Shown here piece after piece: positions 48,940 to 60,419 of a stretch of DNA of 64,000 bases. Position 1 is the first letter of the stretch, and each line of letters starts with the position of its first letter. The notes beneath the pieces are model-generated. The model made no database searches. It saw only the letters and a list, made by a program, of their open reading frames with translations, and was not told where the DNA came from. Made by a program: the position numbers and the translations under genes. The DNA is from Durusdinium trenchii (Eukaryota; Sar; Dinophyceae; Suessiales; Symbiodiniaceae): contig CAXAMN010003113.1 of the NCBI GenBank assembly GCA_963970005.1, positions 922,635-986,634 of the forward strand, given 5' to 3'.

Positions 48940-49122
48940 CTGGCGACACATGTGGACACATGTGGTACCTAAAGCTCGGCGTCCTCAAGCTGTACAGTGG
49001 GGAATTCCACACAGTTCACAAAACGGGCAAGGCCGACTTCAAGAACATATAGACATCGTTAATGGAAACGCGCTGTTGCTACACTGAAGTCCATTAAGAC
49101 TTATCAAAAATCCACCACATAC

Positions 49123-49230
49123 CTTCAGCACGGTGGATCTCTTTTTCACCTTCCTCGGGTGGCGTTCGTCGCGACCCTCGGTCCAAGCAACCTTCCGAAA
49201 CGTCGGGAGGAGGCTCTTCAGCTCCATCGC
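49123..49230 (-). CDS. candidate exon, 108 nt, two possible frames
   Basis: CACCCCAG|GC acceptor and CTGAAG|GTATGTGG donor, both good. One frame (phase 2 to 1) reads DGAEEPPPDVSEGCLDRGSR and then RTPPEEGEKEIHRAE, and matches the next exon's phase. The other (phase 0) reads AMELKSLLPTFRKVAWTEGR. I favour the first. Confidence 0.55.
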
Positions 49231-49934
49231 CTGGGGTGGCCGGGTCGTGGTTGCTGGCCGAACCAGGGACCATGTATTCTCATGCAGCATTCTGAAGTGT
49301 TAATGCCAATTTGAGAGAGAAACACGGTCATTTTTACAAGCGAACTCAAGGGCATTTCAACGGTGAACTTTCAGAGTGTCTGCCCAAAAAGGAACCATTG
49401 GCTCAAGCAAAGGTGCAAACATAACAAACAAACAAACAAACAAACAAAACAAACCCTTTTTCAGAGAACAAACAACCACATCAATCAGGATTTCAAGATT
49501 CAAAAGCCAAATCCCTTTCCAATAACCTGGCCCAGGTTTCCATGCAAGTCCTTTCTTCCACACATCGGCACATGGTGGCATGTGATGATAATCATGCTCC
49601 TTCCATCCTCTTCCAACTCCCAGCCTGGTGCGGCCAAACGCTCTGGCTCCATCAGGGCGGGGCTTTGGCCTTAGACGGACTTGCCTTAGACGGACTTGAC
49701 TGCTAGACTTGGATGACTTGGGTTCTGAAGCAGAAACATGCCCAGAAATTACTCATGCTCCCCTCCGAATCCTCCCAAATCCATCCAAATCCGTCTTCCA
49801 GGACAACGACCTGGACTCATTCTTGGTCCCACCGTTGGTGCCCATTTCGAAACCTCCCCCGTCTGGTGACATGTACAGGTGCACGCCCAACCCAATGTGG
49901 AGTACAAATCATGCTCAACCAACAATGGTTTCAC

Positions 49935-49984
49935 CTCACGAAGCCGTTGCCAATTGCCTGGCGACTTGGCCAGCCAAGCAGGTC
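49935..49984 (-). CDS. candidate exon, 16 codons with two Trp
   Basis: GGGGCAG|GA acceptor and CGTGAG|GTGAAA donor, phase 2 in and 0 out: PAWLAKSPGNWQRLRE. It abuts a 26-bp direct duplication that separates it from the next exon, so the arrangement is uncertain. Confidence 0.4.
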
Positions 49985-50086
49985 CTGCCCCACCCGCTCT
50001 GAAGCAGGTCCTGGGAACCGGCGAGTTCAATCCATGGCAAGAGGCGTAGTTTGGGCGACTTCAACAAGGTTCCAGGCAAGGTGAGC
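49985..50086 (-). CDS. candidate exon, 33 codons
   Basis: AATGTCAG|G acceptor; reads LTLPGTLLKSPKLRLLPWIE and then LAGSQDLLQSGWG. Ends at GGGGCAG|GA (49985) or 26 nt earlier at TCCCAG|GA (50011). The two sites are the ends of a 26-bp tandem duplication (CAGGACCTGCTT repeated). Confidence 0.4.
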
Positions 50087-50403
50087 CTGACATTTTGCAG
50101 CGGGGCCGGGGCCATAACCCAATCCCTTCGATCCCTCACAGGTCATGAGACCGCACAGGCCTCGGAGAGCGTCACCTAGTGAATCCTAATGCTACAGAAT
50201 GATCGAATCACGCTGAACTCCGGTGTGGGTCGAACGCAAACAGGTAACACACCAGGAAAGGATCCCAGCTTAATTAAGTAGGTGGAGCTTAATTAAGTAG
50301 GTGGATCTAAACAAAGGAGCCAGCCAAGTCTGAAAAAGGGAAAAACAAGATGGAGCCCACGAACCCGAATGCAAACACGTTCGAAAAGCTACATATGTCC
50401 AAA

Positions 50404-52110
50404 AGACACTCTTGTGGGACACTCTTGTAGGGCACTCTTGTGGGACACTCTTGTGGGACACTCTTGTAGGAAACTCTTGTGGGACACTCTTGTGGGACAC
50501 TGCTGTGGGACACTATTGTGGGACACTCTTGTGGGACACTCTAGTAGGACACTCTTGTGGGACACTCTTGTGGGACACTCTTGTGGGACACTCTAGTAGG
50601 ACACTCTTGTGGGACACTCCTGTGGGACACTCATTTGGGACACTCTTGTGGGACTCTCTTGTGGGACACTCTTGTGGGACACTCTTGCAGCACACTCTTG
50701 TGGGACACTCTTGTGGGACACTCTTGTGGGACACTCCACTCTTGTGAGGCACTCTTGCGGGACACTGTTGCGGGAGACTCTTGTTGGACACTCCTGTGGG
50801 ACACTCATTTGGGACACTCTTGCGGGACACTCTTGTGGGACACTCTTGTGGGACACTCTAGTAGGAAACTCTTGTGGGACACCCTTGTGGGACACTCTTG
50901 TGGGACACTCTAGTAGGACACTCTTGTGGGACACTCTTGTGGGACACTCCTGTGGGACACTCTTGTGGGACACTCTTGCAGCACACTCTTGTGGGACACT
51001 CTTGTGGGACACTCTTGCAGCACACTCTTGTGGGACACTCTTGTGGGACACTCTTGTGGGATACTCTTGTGGGACACTCTTGTGGGACACTCTTGTAGGA
51101 AACTCCTGTGGGACACTCTTGTGGGACACTCTTGTGGGACACTGTTGCGGGACACTCTTGTGGGACACTCTTAAGGGACACTCTTGTGAGACACTCTTGT
51201 GGGACACTGTTGCGGGACACTCTTGTGGGACACTCCTGTGGGACACTCATTTGGGACACTCTTGCGGGACACTCTTGTGGGACACTCCACTCTTGTGAGA
51301 CACTCTTGCGGGACACTGTTGCGGGAGACTCTTGTGGGACACTCCTGTGGGACACTCATTTGGGACACTCTTGCGGGACACTCTTGTGGGACACTCTTGT
51401 AGGACACTCTTGTGGGACACTCTTGTGGGACAGTCTTATAGGACACTCTTGTAGGAATCTCTTGTGGGATACTCTTGTAGGACACTCTTGTGGGACACTC
51501 TTGTAGGACACTCTTGTGGGGCACTCTTGTAGGGCACTCTTGTGGGGCACTCTTGTGGGACACTCTTAAAGGACACTCTTGTGGGACACTCTTAACTCCT
51601 TGTGAGACACTCTTGTGGGACACGGTTGCGGGACACTCTTGTGGGACACTCTTGTGAGACACTTTTACGGGGCACTCTTGTAGGACACTCTTGTGGGACA
51701 CTCTTGTAGGACACTCTTGTGGGACACTCTTACGGGACACTCTTGTCGCACACTCTTGTAGGACACTCTTGTGGGTCGCTCTTATGGGACACTCTTGTCG
51801 GACACTCTTGTGCGACACACTTGTGGGACGCTCTTGTGGGACACTCTTGTGGGACACTCATACGGGACACTCTTGCGGGACACTCTTGTAGGACACTCTT
51901 GTGGGACATGCGGGACACTCTTGTGGGACACTCTTGTGGGACACTGTTGCGGGACACTCTTGTGGGACACTCATACGGGACACTCTTGTGGGACACTCTT
52001 GTCGGACACTCTTGTGGGACACTCTTGTAGGAAACTCTTGTGGGATGGTCTTGTAGGACACTCTTGTGGGACACTCTTGTAGGACACTCTTGTGGGACAC
52101 TCCTGTAGGG
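50404..52110. repeat. 13-bp minisatellite, about 130 units
   Basis: Units of CACTCTTGTGGGA with single-base variants (GTAGG, GCGGG, CATTT, CTAGT). 13 bp is not a multiple of three, so three units give a 13-residue period in every frame: GHSCGTLLWDTLV on plus, VSHKSVPQECPTR on minus. The unit has no stop in most frames, which creates long false ORFs on both strands. A higher-order copy is visible: a 5-bp insertion (CACTCCACTC) recurs 551 bp apart (50736 and 51287), which is 42 units plus 5 bp. I recall the same peptides from Symbiodinium gene models. Confidence 0.95.
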
Positions 52111-52420
52111 CACACTCTTCGTACGAGACTTCCTCCAAAAGTCACGCTGCGAGGCTGCAAGACGAGCGTTTCGTACGAGACTTCCTCCAAAAGTCACGCG
52201 TCAAGTCTCAAAAACGAGCGTTTCGTACGAGACTTCCTCCAAAAGTCACACGTCAAGNNNNNNNNNNAACGAGCGTTTCGTACGAGACTTCCTCCAAAAG
52301 TCACACGTCAAGTCCCCAAAACGAGCGTTTCGTACGAGACTTCCTCAAAAACTCACATGTCAACTGTCCGCAAAACGAACGTTTCGCACGAGACTTCCTC
52401 CAAAAGTCCAGCGGAAACAC
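52108..52420. repeat. 52-bp satellite, about six units
   Basis: Units of about 52 bp with core TTCGTACGAGACTTCCTCCA followed by AAAGTCAC and a variable part. Plus-strand frames read RAFRTRLPPKVTRQ, SVSYETSSKSH and NERFVRDFLQKSHVK. Starts directly at the end of the 13-bp minisatellite. Contains the assembly gap. I recall these peptides from Symbiodinium models too. Confidence 0.9.
52258..52267. other. assembly gap (10 N)
   Basis: Ten N within the 52-bp satellite. The real number of satellite units is therefore unknown. Confidence 0.99.
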
Positions 52421-52479
52421 CCATCGGAGCACACATATCACGCAGCCCTGCCAAGCAGTTTCGCGATTCCAGCCCCTCC

Positions 52480-53115
52480 AAACGACACGCCAATCCCAAT
52501 GTGACAGCGACATTCCACAACTCACACAACCTCCCGATTCCCTGCGCCTGCCACGAATCTTTCCGCCGTCCACACGTCTAACGCGCGCAAAGTACTGCGC
52601 CTGCCACGAAATGTCACCTCCGTCACACCTCGCAACCTCACGATTCCCTGCGCCTGCCACGAGGATCGCACTTCCACACCTCAAAAGCCGCACAAAGTCC
52701 TGCGCCTGCCACGAAAAGTGACAATATCATCTCATGTGAGCTTCAACAAAATTTGCACCACACCACACGTTTGGAATGATTTCGACCCGTTCTGAGCACA
52801 CTCCCATCCACCAAAATCGGCATTTCAGCTGAGACTTGTCACGAAAACAGAGCTTCGATGCCACACCCTGAAACGCAAATCCCAATGGCACGGCCACATC
52901 CAACACCCCAAAAACACGACTCTCCAAACGCTAATCCTAATGGAACTGCGCAGCAATCTGCAGATCTCACAAAACGCTGCGCCTGTGCAGCGAAACGCAT
53001 CACGTTTCTTGCGCGACATCTCATTTTCATGCAAATCACAATGGAATAGCGGCGCAAACTGACACGTGACACACCCATGAAAAGTCACTTGCAAAAGCTT
53101 CCCCCAATGGCAGCG
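52480..53115. repeat. decayed tandem repeats
   Basis: TGCGCCTGCCACGAA occurs four times between 52541 and 52713, and AATCCCAATG-like phrases recur at about 52492, 52876, 52930 and 53031. This looks like an older, diverged extension of tandem repeats next to the satellite. No gene recognised. Confidence 0.6.
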
Positions 53116-54544
53116 CCTTAGCGCTCTACTACGGACGGTTGCGGACGGTTGCGAACTTAGAACCAACGGGTCGCGAACAAGGCTCCACCCCCAGACCCCC
53201 AAGAGTCAAACGAGAACCCTTCGCTACGCATTCGGGAATAAGGCATGGCCGGCCGAAGATGGGGACTGTACAGCAGAGAGAGGGCTGAATGAGAAAATAT
53301 ATCTGTAGGATTCTGTAGGTCTTGTGCCTGCCTGCATCCCCTTGAAGGGGTCCCACTCACTGAAATCAGCTGGCAAGAAAAATGGCCTGAGGTTGGGATG
53401 AGTTTCTTAATCCTTCTTCCAGGTCTACCTTCCTATCAAAAACCAAAGGGGACCAATTGTTGGACTCCATATTCCACAAAGCCATAGCATGCCCTGTTCA
53501 AAACACCGAGGCGTGGCATGGCGTGCTCGCGGTTCGCCAGCGCCAGGTCGCGACGTTTCCGCCTGGGGCGGTGAATGGCTCACCAACATGTTCAGCACTC
53601 CCAAAGTAGGTGTTCACCCAATGCGACGGCAAGTCGCCAGCACCCCCATTTGTTTAGACTTTGAGGTTTGTAAAAGGACGGAAGTGACACAAACCCAGCC
53701 AAGTTGCGACAAGGAGGCCATATCATTCGCACCTCCCAGAGTGGGAATCGATCATGAGCGGAAAGTAGCTTGCAAACGGGGCATCCAACGATGTAGAACA
53801 TGTATGAAACGACCGGGCATGCGGAGGTCGACCTCTTTTTGGGATTCGACTCAATGGGTCCAACGGGTCCTGGCTGTGATTCAAGCACTGTAGGTATCCT
53901 CCCTGAAACAATCATGGAAGTGGAAAACCACCGGTTTGTAGAGGAAAACAATCTTCCAAGAGGCCATGTTCCACTTCCATATTTTGTTGGAGGGAGAGTA
54001 ACTGTTTGAACATCTACACTGCTGTCTAGTCACTTAGGCATATTGTAGTTCAAGTGACGTACCCACAAATGACCTAGCCCAAAGGCTGAATAATCATCGG
54101 CGCTCACACATCGAGCAATACAGGCTAATGCAGGACAGGATGTCTGGGTGGGGAATCATAGGACCTTTGGACCATTTGGACGCCTCCACAATCAAAAAAA
54201 GGACAACATCAAGCATCTTCACCGAACGCCTCATTTTTCCATGGATTGTGATGGTTGCGGCCTGATGATATGACTTAAAGTAGTCTGAATTAACTGAAGA
54301 ACCTCCCATGGCACAACAGAAACCCAAGAAAAAGAACGCCTTGGAATTCTTACTCCTTGTGGTTTTTGCATGTTATGCCAGGTGATTCAAGAGGTTGATA
54401 GAGTAATAATATGTTTATATATACAATACTGACGAGTAACTTAGGATTTGTCGAACATATATGGCGTTTCCAAAGGCCTATGTCATCAGGCTTGACCCAG
54501 CATGGTCCTTTGCTCTTACATAAATCTGCAGAACAAATTTTGGC
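53116..54544. other. no gene recognised
   Basis: Contains a 134-codon plus-strand frame (53489-53893) without splice or composition support, and AT-rich sequence. Probably intron or intergenic. Confidence 0.35.
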
Positions 54545-54687
54545 TTCGTCCGTTTTGCTCTTGTTCAATTGCCAGCTTCAGCTCGGTGCACCGGCTCGCT
54601 TCGGGCTTCGCCTCTGCGGGGTCGGGTGCCGCGCTTGGCCTGGCCAGCGAGGTGAGCTCAGCAATAGCAAACGGGGGATTCCAAGAG
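54545..54687 (-). CDS. candidate exon, about 47 codons
   Basis: TTTCTTTTTTCAG|C acceptor with a strong pyrimidine tract. Reads SWNPPFAIAELTSLARPSAA, then PDPAEAKPEASRCTELKLAI and EQEQNGR. Pro/Ala/Glu linker leading into a helix. Donor not located. Strand is supported by the acceptor. Confidence 0.5.
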
Positions 54688-54712
54688 CTGAAAAAAGAAA
54701 CACATATTAGTA

Positions 54713-55192
54713 TCATATCGATCCCCTAAACCCAAACCCAGGATCACCACTGGTAGATACGGTAGACAAATGTTCGATGGACATTTCACGAAACTTCTTG
54801 TCTGAAGCTGCTGCACACAATGCCACAGAAACCGAGGACACTTCAGAAGCACAAAACCCACCGGCTTCATCTGAAGCATTACCAGTGTACCCCGATGCGG
54901 CCCCGGCCAACGGCGATGGAACCAACGGAAGACTCACACCTTGGAGGGCTTTAAAGCGAGCGACACGAGGGCTCGTGACTCGTGTGTTCATTCGATGGCT
55001 CCCTGTGCGACCAGTCGGCTTCTCTTTCAAAACGTGTGACGACCTGTCGACATCGCTATCCCCCCCTGCTGTGACTCGTGACCTCTCCAAAGGGAAATGG
55101 CAAACTGGCGAGCCTCCAAACAAATCGTTGTGAAGTATTTTTTTGTAAATTTGTCCCCAAAAAACGAACCTCAACGAAAGGAAACCTGACAC
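54713..55192. other. long block open on both strands
   Basis: The minus strand is open for 159 codons (for example ASDEAGGFCASEVSSVSVAL) and the plus strand for 118 codons from an ATG at 54777 (MDISRNFLSEAAAHNATETE, then DTSEAQNPPASSEALPVYPD). Both look protein-like. The plus frame, with its acidic disordered start and basic middle, is slightly more natural; neighbours favour minus. Not resolved. Confidence 0.35.
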
Positions 55193-55494
55193 ACCGTGAC
55201 ATGATCCTAATCCATGAGGTCAGGTTTGGGAACTCGCATCACCCTAATGAGAGATAGGGTTGGAACTATACAGTTTCCGCAACATCTGCATCAGGGTGCA
55301 TGACCATGCATGACCCAATCTTTGTTCGTCGTGTTTAGCCACGTCAGGAAACACAATTGCGCAAACTGCCCCATGGTTTTATCCAGGAGAAGCTGGCTAA
55401 TCTCAGGTGGACATCATTGCACAACTAATGCACTGAGTTCAAATGGGCTTTCTGCCGCCGTTGATACAAGAGACCCGCTGAGGGTCTCCCTCAC

Positions 55495-55586
55495 CCAGAC
55501 CGTCTCAAGGCGTGTCAGGACACACGCAGCCTCCCCCATCACCTCCCCCACCGAGACGTCTCCAGCAGCCTCCTCGTCTCCATCAC
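55495..55586 (-). CDS. candidate exon, 30 codons
   Basis: CTGTCTTCAG|GT acceptor and GTCTGG|GTGAGG donor, phase 2 in and 0 out: DGDEEAAGDVSVGEVMGEAA and then CVLTRLETVW. Acidic then helical. The plus strand is open as well, but it reads Ser/Pro-rich. Confidence 0.5.
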
Positions 55587-56219
55587 CTGAAGACAGGCGA
55601 TCCGGTGCTGCTCGTGCTCGGGCCATCCGGTTCAAAGTTCGCTCAGCCATGCGAAACCATGCTCAAAGGAGTCAATCAAATGTCAACCAAAGGTGGTCCC
55701 TATTTGGAAGATGATGGTGCGAAGGGTGGTGCTCAAGAGCATCTACAAGTCGCCAAAAAAAGTATTCATGCATTCTAAGTCTAAGGATACATCAATGGTT
55801 GGATTCTGAATTGCATGCCACTGTCGCCTTTCACATCATGTTGCCACAGCCATGCAACAAAACCCTTCTAAGCGAACTCACATCATGTAGTGGTATGGTG
55901 CCCATTTGGGCGGTATGCAGGGGCCCGGATCCAAACTGCCGCCTGTCAATGGTGGCAACCGTGTGGGCTCTCTTGGCACCACACCCAAAGGCCTCGGAAT
56001 TCGCTGTGAAATTCAGCGATGTGAACATGTGCTGAATATACAGTACTGTACGCTTTCGATCTTCTCTTCGTGCCTAGTGCTGAACACAATGAAGAATCAC
56101 GGCCTCGTGCTGAATTTTTAAATCGTCAACAAACGGGGCGAAAAGGTCTGCACGTGTTCAAAGCTTGGCCCCTGTTGTCTATAATGCTTGTTTGCAACTG
56201 TTTGCAGGCACAAAAGGAC

Positions 56220-56470
56220 CAAACCAGGTCAGATTTGAAGAGTGCGTCTTGCGGATCTCGACAGACCGAGTCCTCCCAGAGTTGTGCCTCCCAGAGTTGG
56301 GGACGCAAGGTCACTTGTCTCGTCGTTCTCAGAGTCTGGACTGCATGGAGCCCTCCCCTATCCACCGGCGCCGTCGTATCTGAGGTTCCATACGCCCCTG
56401 GAACAGTGCTCGGCCACATGCCAGCCTCTCCGTGACGCGCGTGTGAAACGCACAGGGGCTGAGCACTGAG
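56220..56470. other. GC-rich block open in several frames
   Basis: At least three plus frames (for example LADLDRPSPPRVVPPRVGDA, and TKGPNQVRFEECVLRISTDR after a GTTTGCAG|G acceptor) and one minus frame are open. One is probably a real exon. A 14-bp near-duplication (CTCCCAGAGTTG) lies inside. Strand undecided. Confidence 0.3.
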
Positions 56471-57266
56471 CACGTTTTTGATGTTTATTTATGCGGGAAA
56501 CGCCTCATTCGCCCCCAAAATGCACTGGGTAGCTGCAACGCAAGCCTTTTTGAACAACCGTCCCTGCACTTCTTCACGAGAGTCGCTTTTGGATGCTGGG
56601 CTAGGTGGCTACACTAGCCATGCAGCAACCGACTGGCGTGTTCACCTGAGCTTGCAAAGCAAAGCGCCCAAGACTTTGTTGGGTTCTTTGGATGATCAAG
56701 GCCCTGATTTTACCGACTCCTCGGTCTTGAGTTGCTGGCATCCATGATGCCTGGGTAGCTCCAGCATTTTCCTCCAGCCAAAAGCACATCTCCCATGACG
56801 ATGCTCCAAATGAGCATCCAGTTGGAAAATAGAAATGATGCGGACGATATGCAATCATCCGTTTAGAATTACAGTATATAAATATCAATTGCACTATTAA
56901 ACCTACACCCTGGTCCATAATGCCTAGCTACTCAAAAATATGTCCACTAATTAAGTCACTAACAGCTTCTCCGTGCGCTGTAACTAAGAGTCTCTGTTAT
57001 ACATCTTCCATGCCCAAAGCCATCTGACGTTGACCCTGGGCTAGACTCTTTAGGAGATCAACAATTCCCGTATCAAAACCCTCAAAGCGAATAGCCGAGC
57101 ATCACCAAATCTGCAACTCCCAAAAGTGCTCCAGACTTCTTCTTTCCCACATGCCATCAAAGAAACATAAAGAAACTTTATCACTTGCGCGATCCCTGGA
57201 AGTTCATAAAAGGCCTTTGGCATCCATTGGATTCCAATTCATATCATTCCAGTCCTCCATTCGGAG

Positions 57267-57329
57267 GGGCAATCTTCCGGGAGAGGTGGCGGCAGCAATG
57301 GTTGGCGCATGTTGGCGCCAAACTTCCAG
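57267..57329 (+). CDS. plus-strand exon candidate, Trp-rich
   Basis: ATTCGGAG|GG acceptor and TTCCAG|GC donor, phase 2 in and 1 out: AIFRERWRQQWLAHVGAKLP. Strongly helical with two Trp, similar in style to the minus-strand Trp-helix exons. Minus-strand reading is proline-rich. If real, orientation is not uniform. Confidence 0.4.
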
Positions 57330-60300
57330 GCACAACAGCTCCACAGTGCCCATTTACATTTACACGCATTTTTTGCAAGCATGCCATGATCTTGCAGGTT
57401 CTGTTTCCAGCCGTTGAAACGAAAGAGACTAAGCGACACCCCACCATGCCACATCTGGACGGACGAGACTCAGCAAGAGTGGTGTCAGTCGTTGAAACGA
57501 AAGTGATCTCAGTAGATCGATTACACAAATCCCAAAATGATGGCTGATTGGGTGCCATCTAATTAATTACTCGTCGCTCACAGCAACAACCTAGTGAAAA
57601 AAAGAGCAAGTGTTCGTAAAACAAGCATAAAAGGGAAGCATCATGTATGATCCAAAAATGCGACATGATGGATGACTTACAGTATATGCTTGCATATGCT
57701 TGCCGTGCTTGACATGAATTCACATTGATTCACTATCACTAAACATGCTGCCCATCATCAATGACCCTTTGTCTTCCTACCACCCTGCAGTGCAAAGCCG
57801 GCACCTCTCCTCTTTCTACGTGCACAGTCGGGGCAATGCCGGAAGTGGAACACTGCCCCTTGTCTCTTTGTCATGAGCCAAAATCATGTTTACAGAATCC
57901 TCTTGATGGTTGATCGTGAGCACTCAACATCCAGAAAACCCGTCATGTGATGTCATGTGCAGTTCCACAAAGGCCAGCCGCCTCAGCAACATAAAGCTGC
58001 ATTGAACGTCAGGGGTGATTCACCCTTCCAATCGTGGATGCCCCGTTGGCACATCGGACTACATCGGATTTTCCTCGCCAGGGGATTTGCACAGCCCAAA
58101 CACCAGTCTACAAGCCGATGTAGAAGCATGTTGCATCATTCTGTCAGGCAGTTGGACACGTGATGACACATGCTTCTCCAAAGTTGTCCAAGTTTGATCA
58201 AGTTTGTGAGTGTTGCTCTTCGATCCATTGTCTGATCTGCACCTGATGGGGTACATCCACGGCGGGGAGGACGAATCAATTGTTCCTCTGAACTGCACCG
58301 TCTAATTATGACCAACTCCGCATCGTCTCTCCTGTCTCTTTAGCTGGTCGCTGCCTGCCAGGTTGAAATGTCACCGATCGGTCTGAGTTCGGCGAGGGAA
58401 CTGGGTCCATGGTATTGAGTGCAGTGGCCAAAGACTTGGATTTGGATTGCCGTTGGTTCTCTCTCTCTCTCTCTCCCCCTCCCTCCCTAGTCTGGCAGAA
58501 GCTCAGCTATTTGACGGCGACACTCCGACGGTGAATTTTTGTCCTGGTCTCTACTGCACATGTCTTCAGGTCTTGACCTTTGATCTAGAGGAAAAATCTG
58601 ATGGCAGCCCATGACTCACGAGCATATAATGCCATGTACAGATTAGGCTGTACAGTACCACATTCATCATTATACGCCGACGGTATGATTACTATAAATA
58701 TACGTATATATATATATATAATATATGTATATACGTAGATATTGACTGGCGCGGCATGCATTGCTGATCATTGCTGATCCTTGCATCTCCCAGCTTTATG
58801 CCATGCAAATAAACTTGTAGACATCCCCAGGTCGAGTACCAACTGGATCCCCCTCAATAAAATGGACAGTGTTCACTCTCCCACCAACCTGTAAGTCAAA
58901 TCAAACAAGTCAAAGCCTTTGGATTGGGCGTGCCATGACTTGCGCATCATGACTTAGGCGCTCGCGCCTCCCATGACTGGGAGGCGAGCACTGACCGTGG
59001 AACACATGTAGCACATGTCGACGTCGGCAGCGAAGGGCCTCCACTTACCGACGAGTTTGTTTTATCCAACCATGTTGTACTGAAAGCTAATACTAAATAC
59101 CGGTTGGGGGGATTTTTGGGGGATCTCTCGGTTCAACCAACATATTATCGAATTACAGATTTATGACCCCAAATTGACCAGTCTTTCCCTTGTTCCCTTT
59201 GGAGCCTGACAAATTTCAGCTGGCCTTGCCAGCATATGGGTCCAACTTCTGATGCAGTGAGCTTGATAATTCATCAAAGAGCCGATCGAAGACCTCAAGG
59301 AACAAACATCAAACAAACACCTCCAAACCCACTCACAGAACAGTTGTTTTCAAGTGTTGTCTAATGCAAACAACCATCTCCGATCATCACCCTGCTGCCC
59401 AACCATCACAAGTCGAAGCACATTGGTTGCTCCAAAATCACTTCCTAGTACTCATCCTATCATTGAGTTCTGTGACTGTGAGATCATTTGTCATCGTCGA
59501 GGTATAGGTCCTCTCTAGTAGCAGAAGTGGGGAAAAGCCTTGAAAGCCCAATTGGAAAACCCTTTGTTGGCATAGGAAATTCGTCTTCCACAGGGCCGCA
59601 ACTGCACTTCCACCTTTGTCTTTGGGAGTGGGGCCTGAAGAGAGACCGTTTCAAACCTTGGAACATCTTAACCTGAAACCTGGGAAACCTTCTGCAGCCG
59701 GCACGGCCACAGATTTCAGTGTCAATCCAAGAATGTTAACTTTCTCAGCCAACAATCCCACAGCTTTGCTGAGTTGGAAACAGGTTGGAAACGGAACATG
59801 TGCAGCTAGTCAAATCATCTCCGATCTCAAATTCTGCAGACTATGCGCACGATTTATGTTCACCAAGTAAATCTGCGTGAGACATGCTGCGACTGGCCTC
59901 GGGCCTGTTGCAACCGGTTGCAAAACTAAACCAATGGGCTCTTTTGGTTTGAGGCTGACCTGCATCACTCCAAAGTAGCCTCTCCCACATATTTCATATC
60001 GACCCTGTGGTCTTCCCAATGCTGCCACCATCTGTCATGGCCACCTCCCCTTCCGCCGCACCGTCACGAAGGAAACAAACTTCAATCGGTCATATGAGCA
60101 GTCATGCACTCCCTTGATCCTTCCCCACAAAAGCCCTCTCCATACTCCATATGGCATAGGGAACTCGACCAGTCGCAAGTTCTTCTAATTCCATAGGAGC
60201 TCTTCAACCTGAAATCCGCCAGGAAGCCTGAAATCCGTCACCCTGGCCCGTGCACGTGTTGTTCGCCCTCTTTCTGGGAACACCGGTTGCACCTCCTTCC

Positions 60301-60368
60301 TGCGGGTGACCAATTCCTTGGGAGAGCCAGTGATGTTAAGCCCAGGTGGCTGAACGTGTGTTCTGGTC
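57330..60368. other. no gene recognised
   Basis: Mostly AT-rich with CT and TA microsatellites (58459-58490, 58697-58733) and a small GC hairpin (GCTCGCGCCTCCCA...TGGGAGGCGAGC, about 58963-58990). No exon with adequate signals seen. Confidence 0.4.
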
Positions 60369-60419
60369 CTTGTGCTCGATCAAGACTTTCTCCAAGGTCT
60401 TCCACAATTCGGATGCCGG
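60369..60419 (-). CDS. helical candidate exon, 51 nt
   Basis: ATTGAAG|CCG acceptor and CACAAG|GACC (GA donor), phase 0, exactly 17 codons: PASELWKTLEKVLIEHK. Same size as the B-slot exons and a clear amphipathic helix, but no sequence relation. The frame continues as DQNTRSATWA. Confidence 0.5.

Noticed and set aside
50412..52197. Proteins of 130-229 residues on both strands
   Set aside because: They are translations of the 13-bp minisatellite in different frames and have no independent support.
58963..58990. GC-rich stem-loop as a terminator
   Set aside because: A stem of about 12 bp with a small bulge exists, but eukaryotic nuclear genes do not use such terminators and there is no gene next to it.
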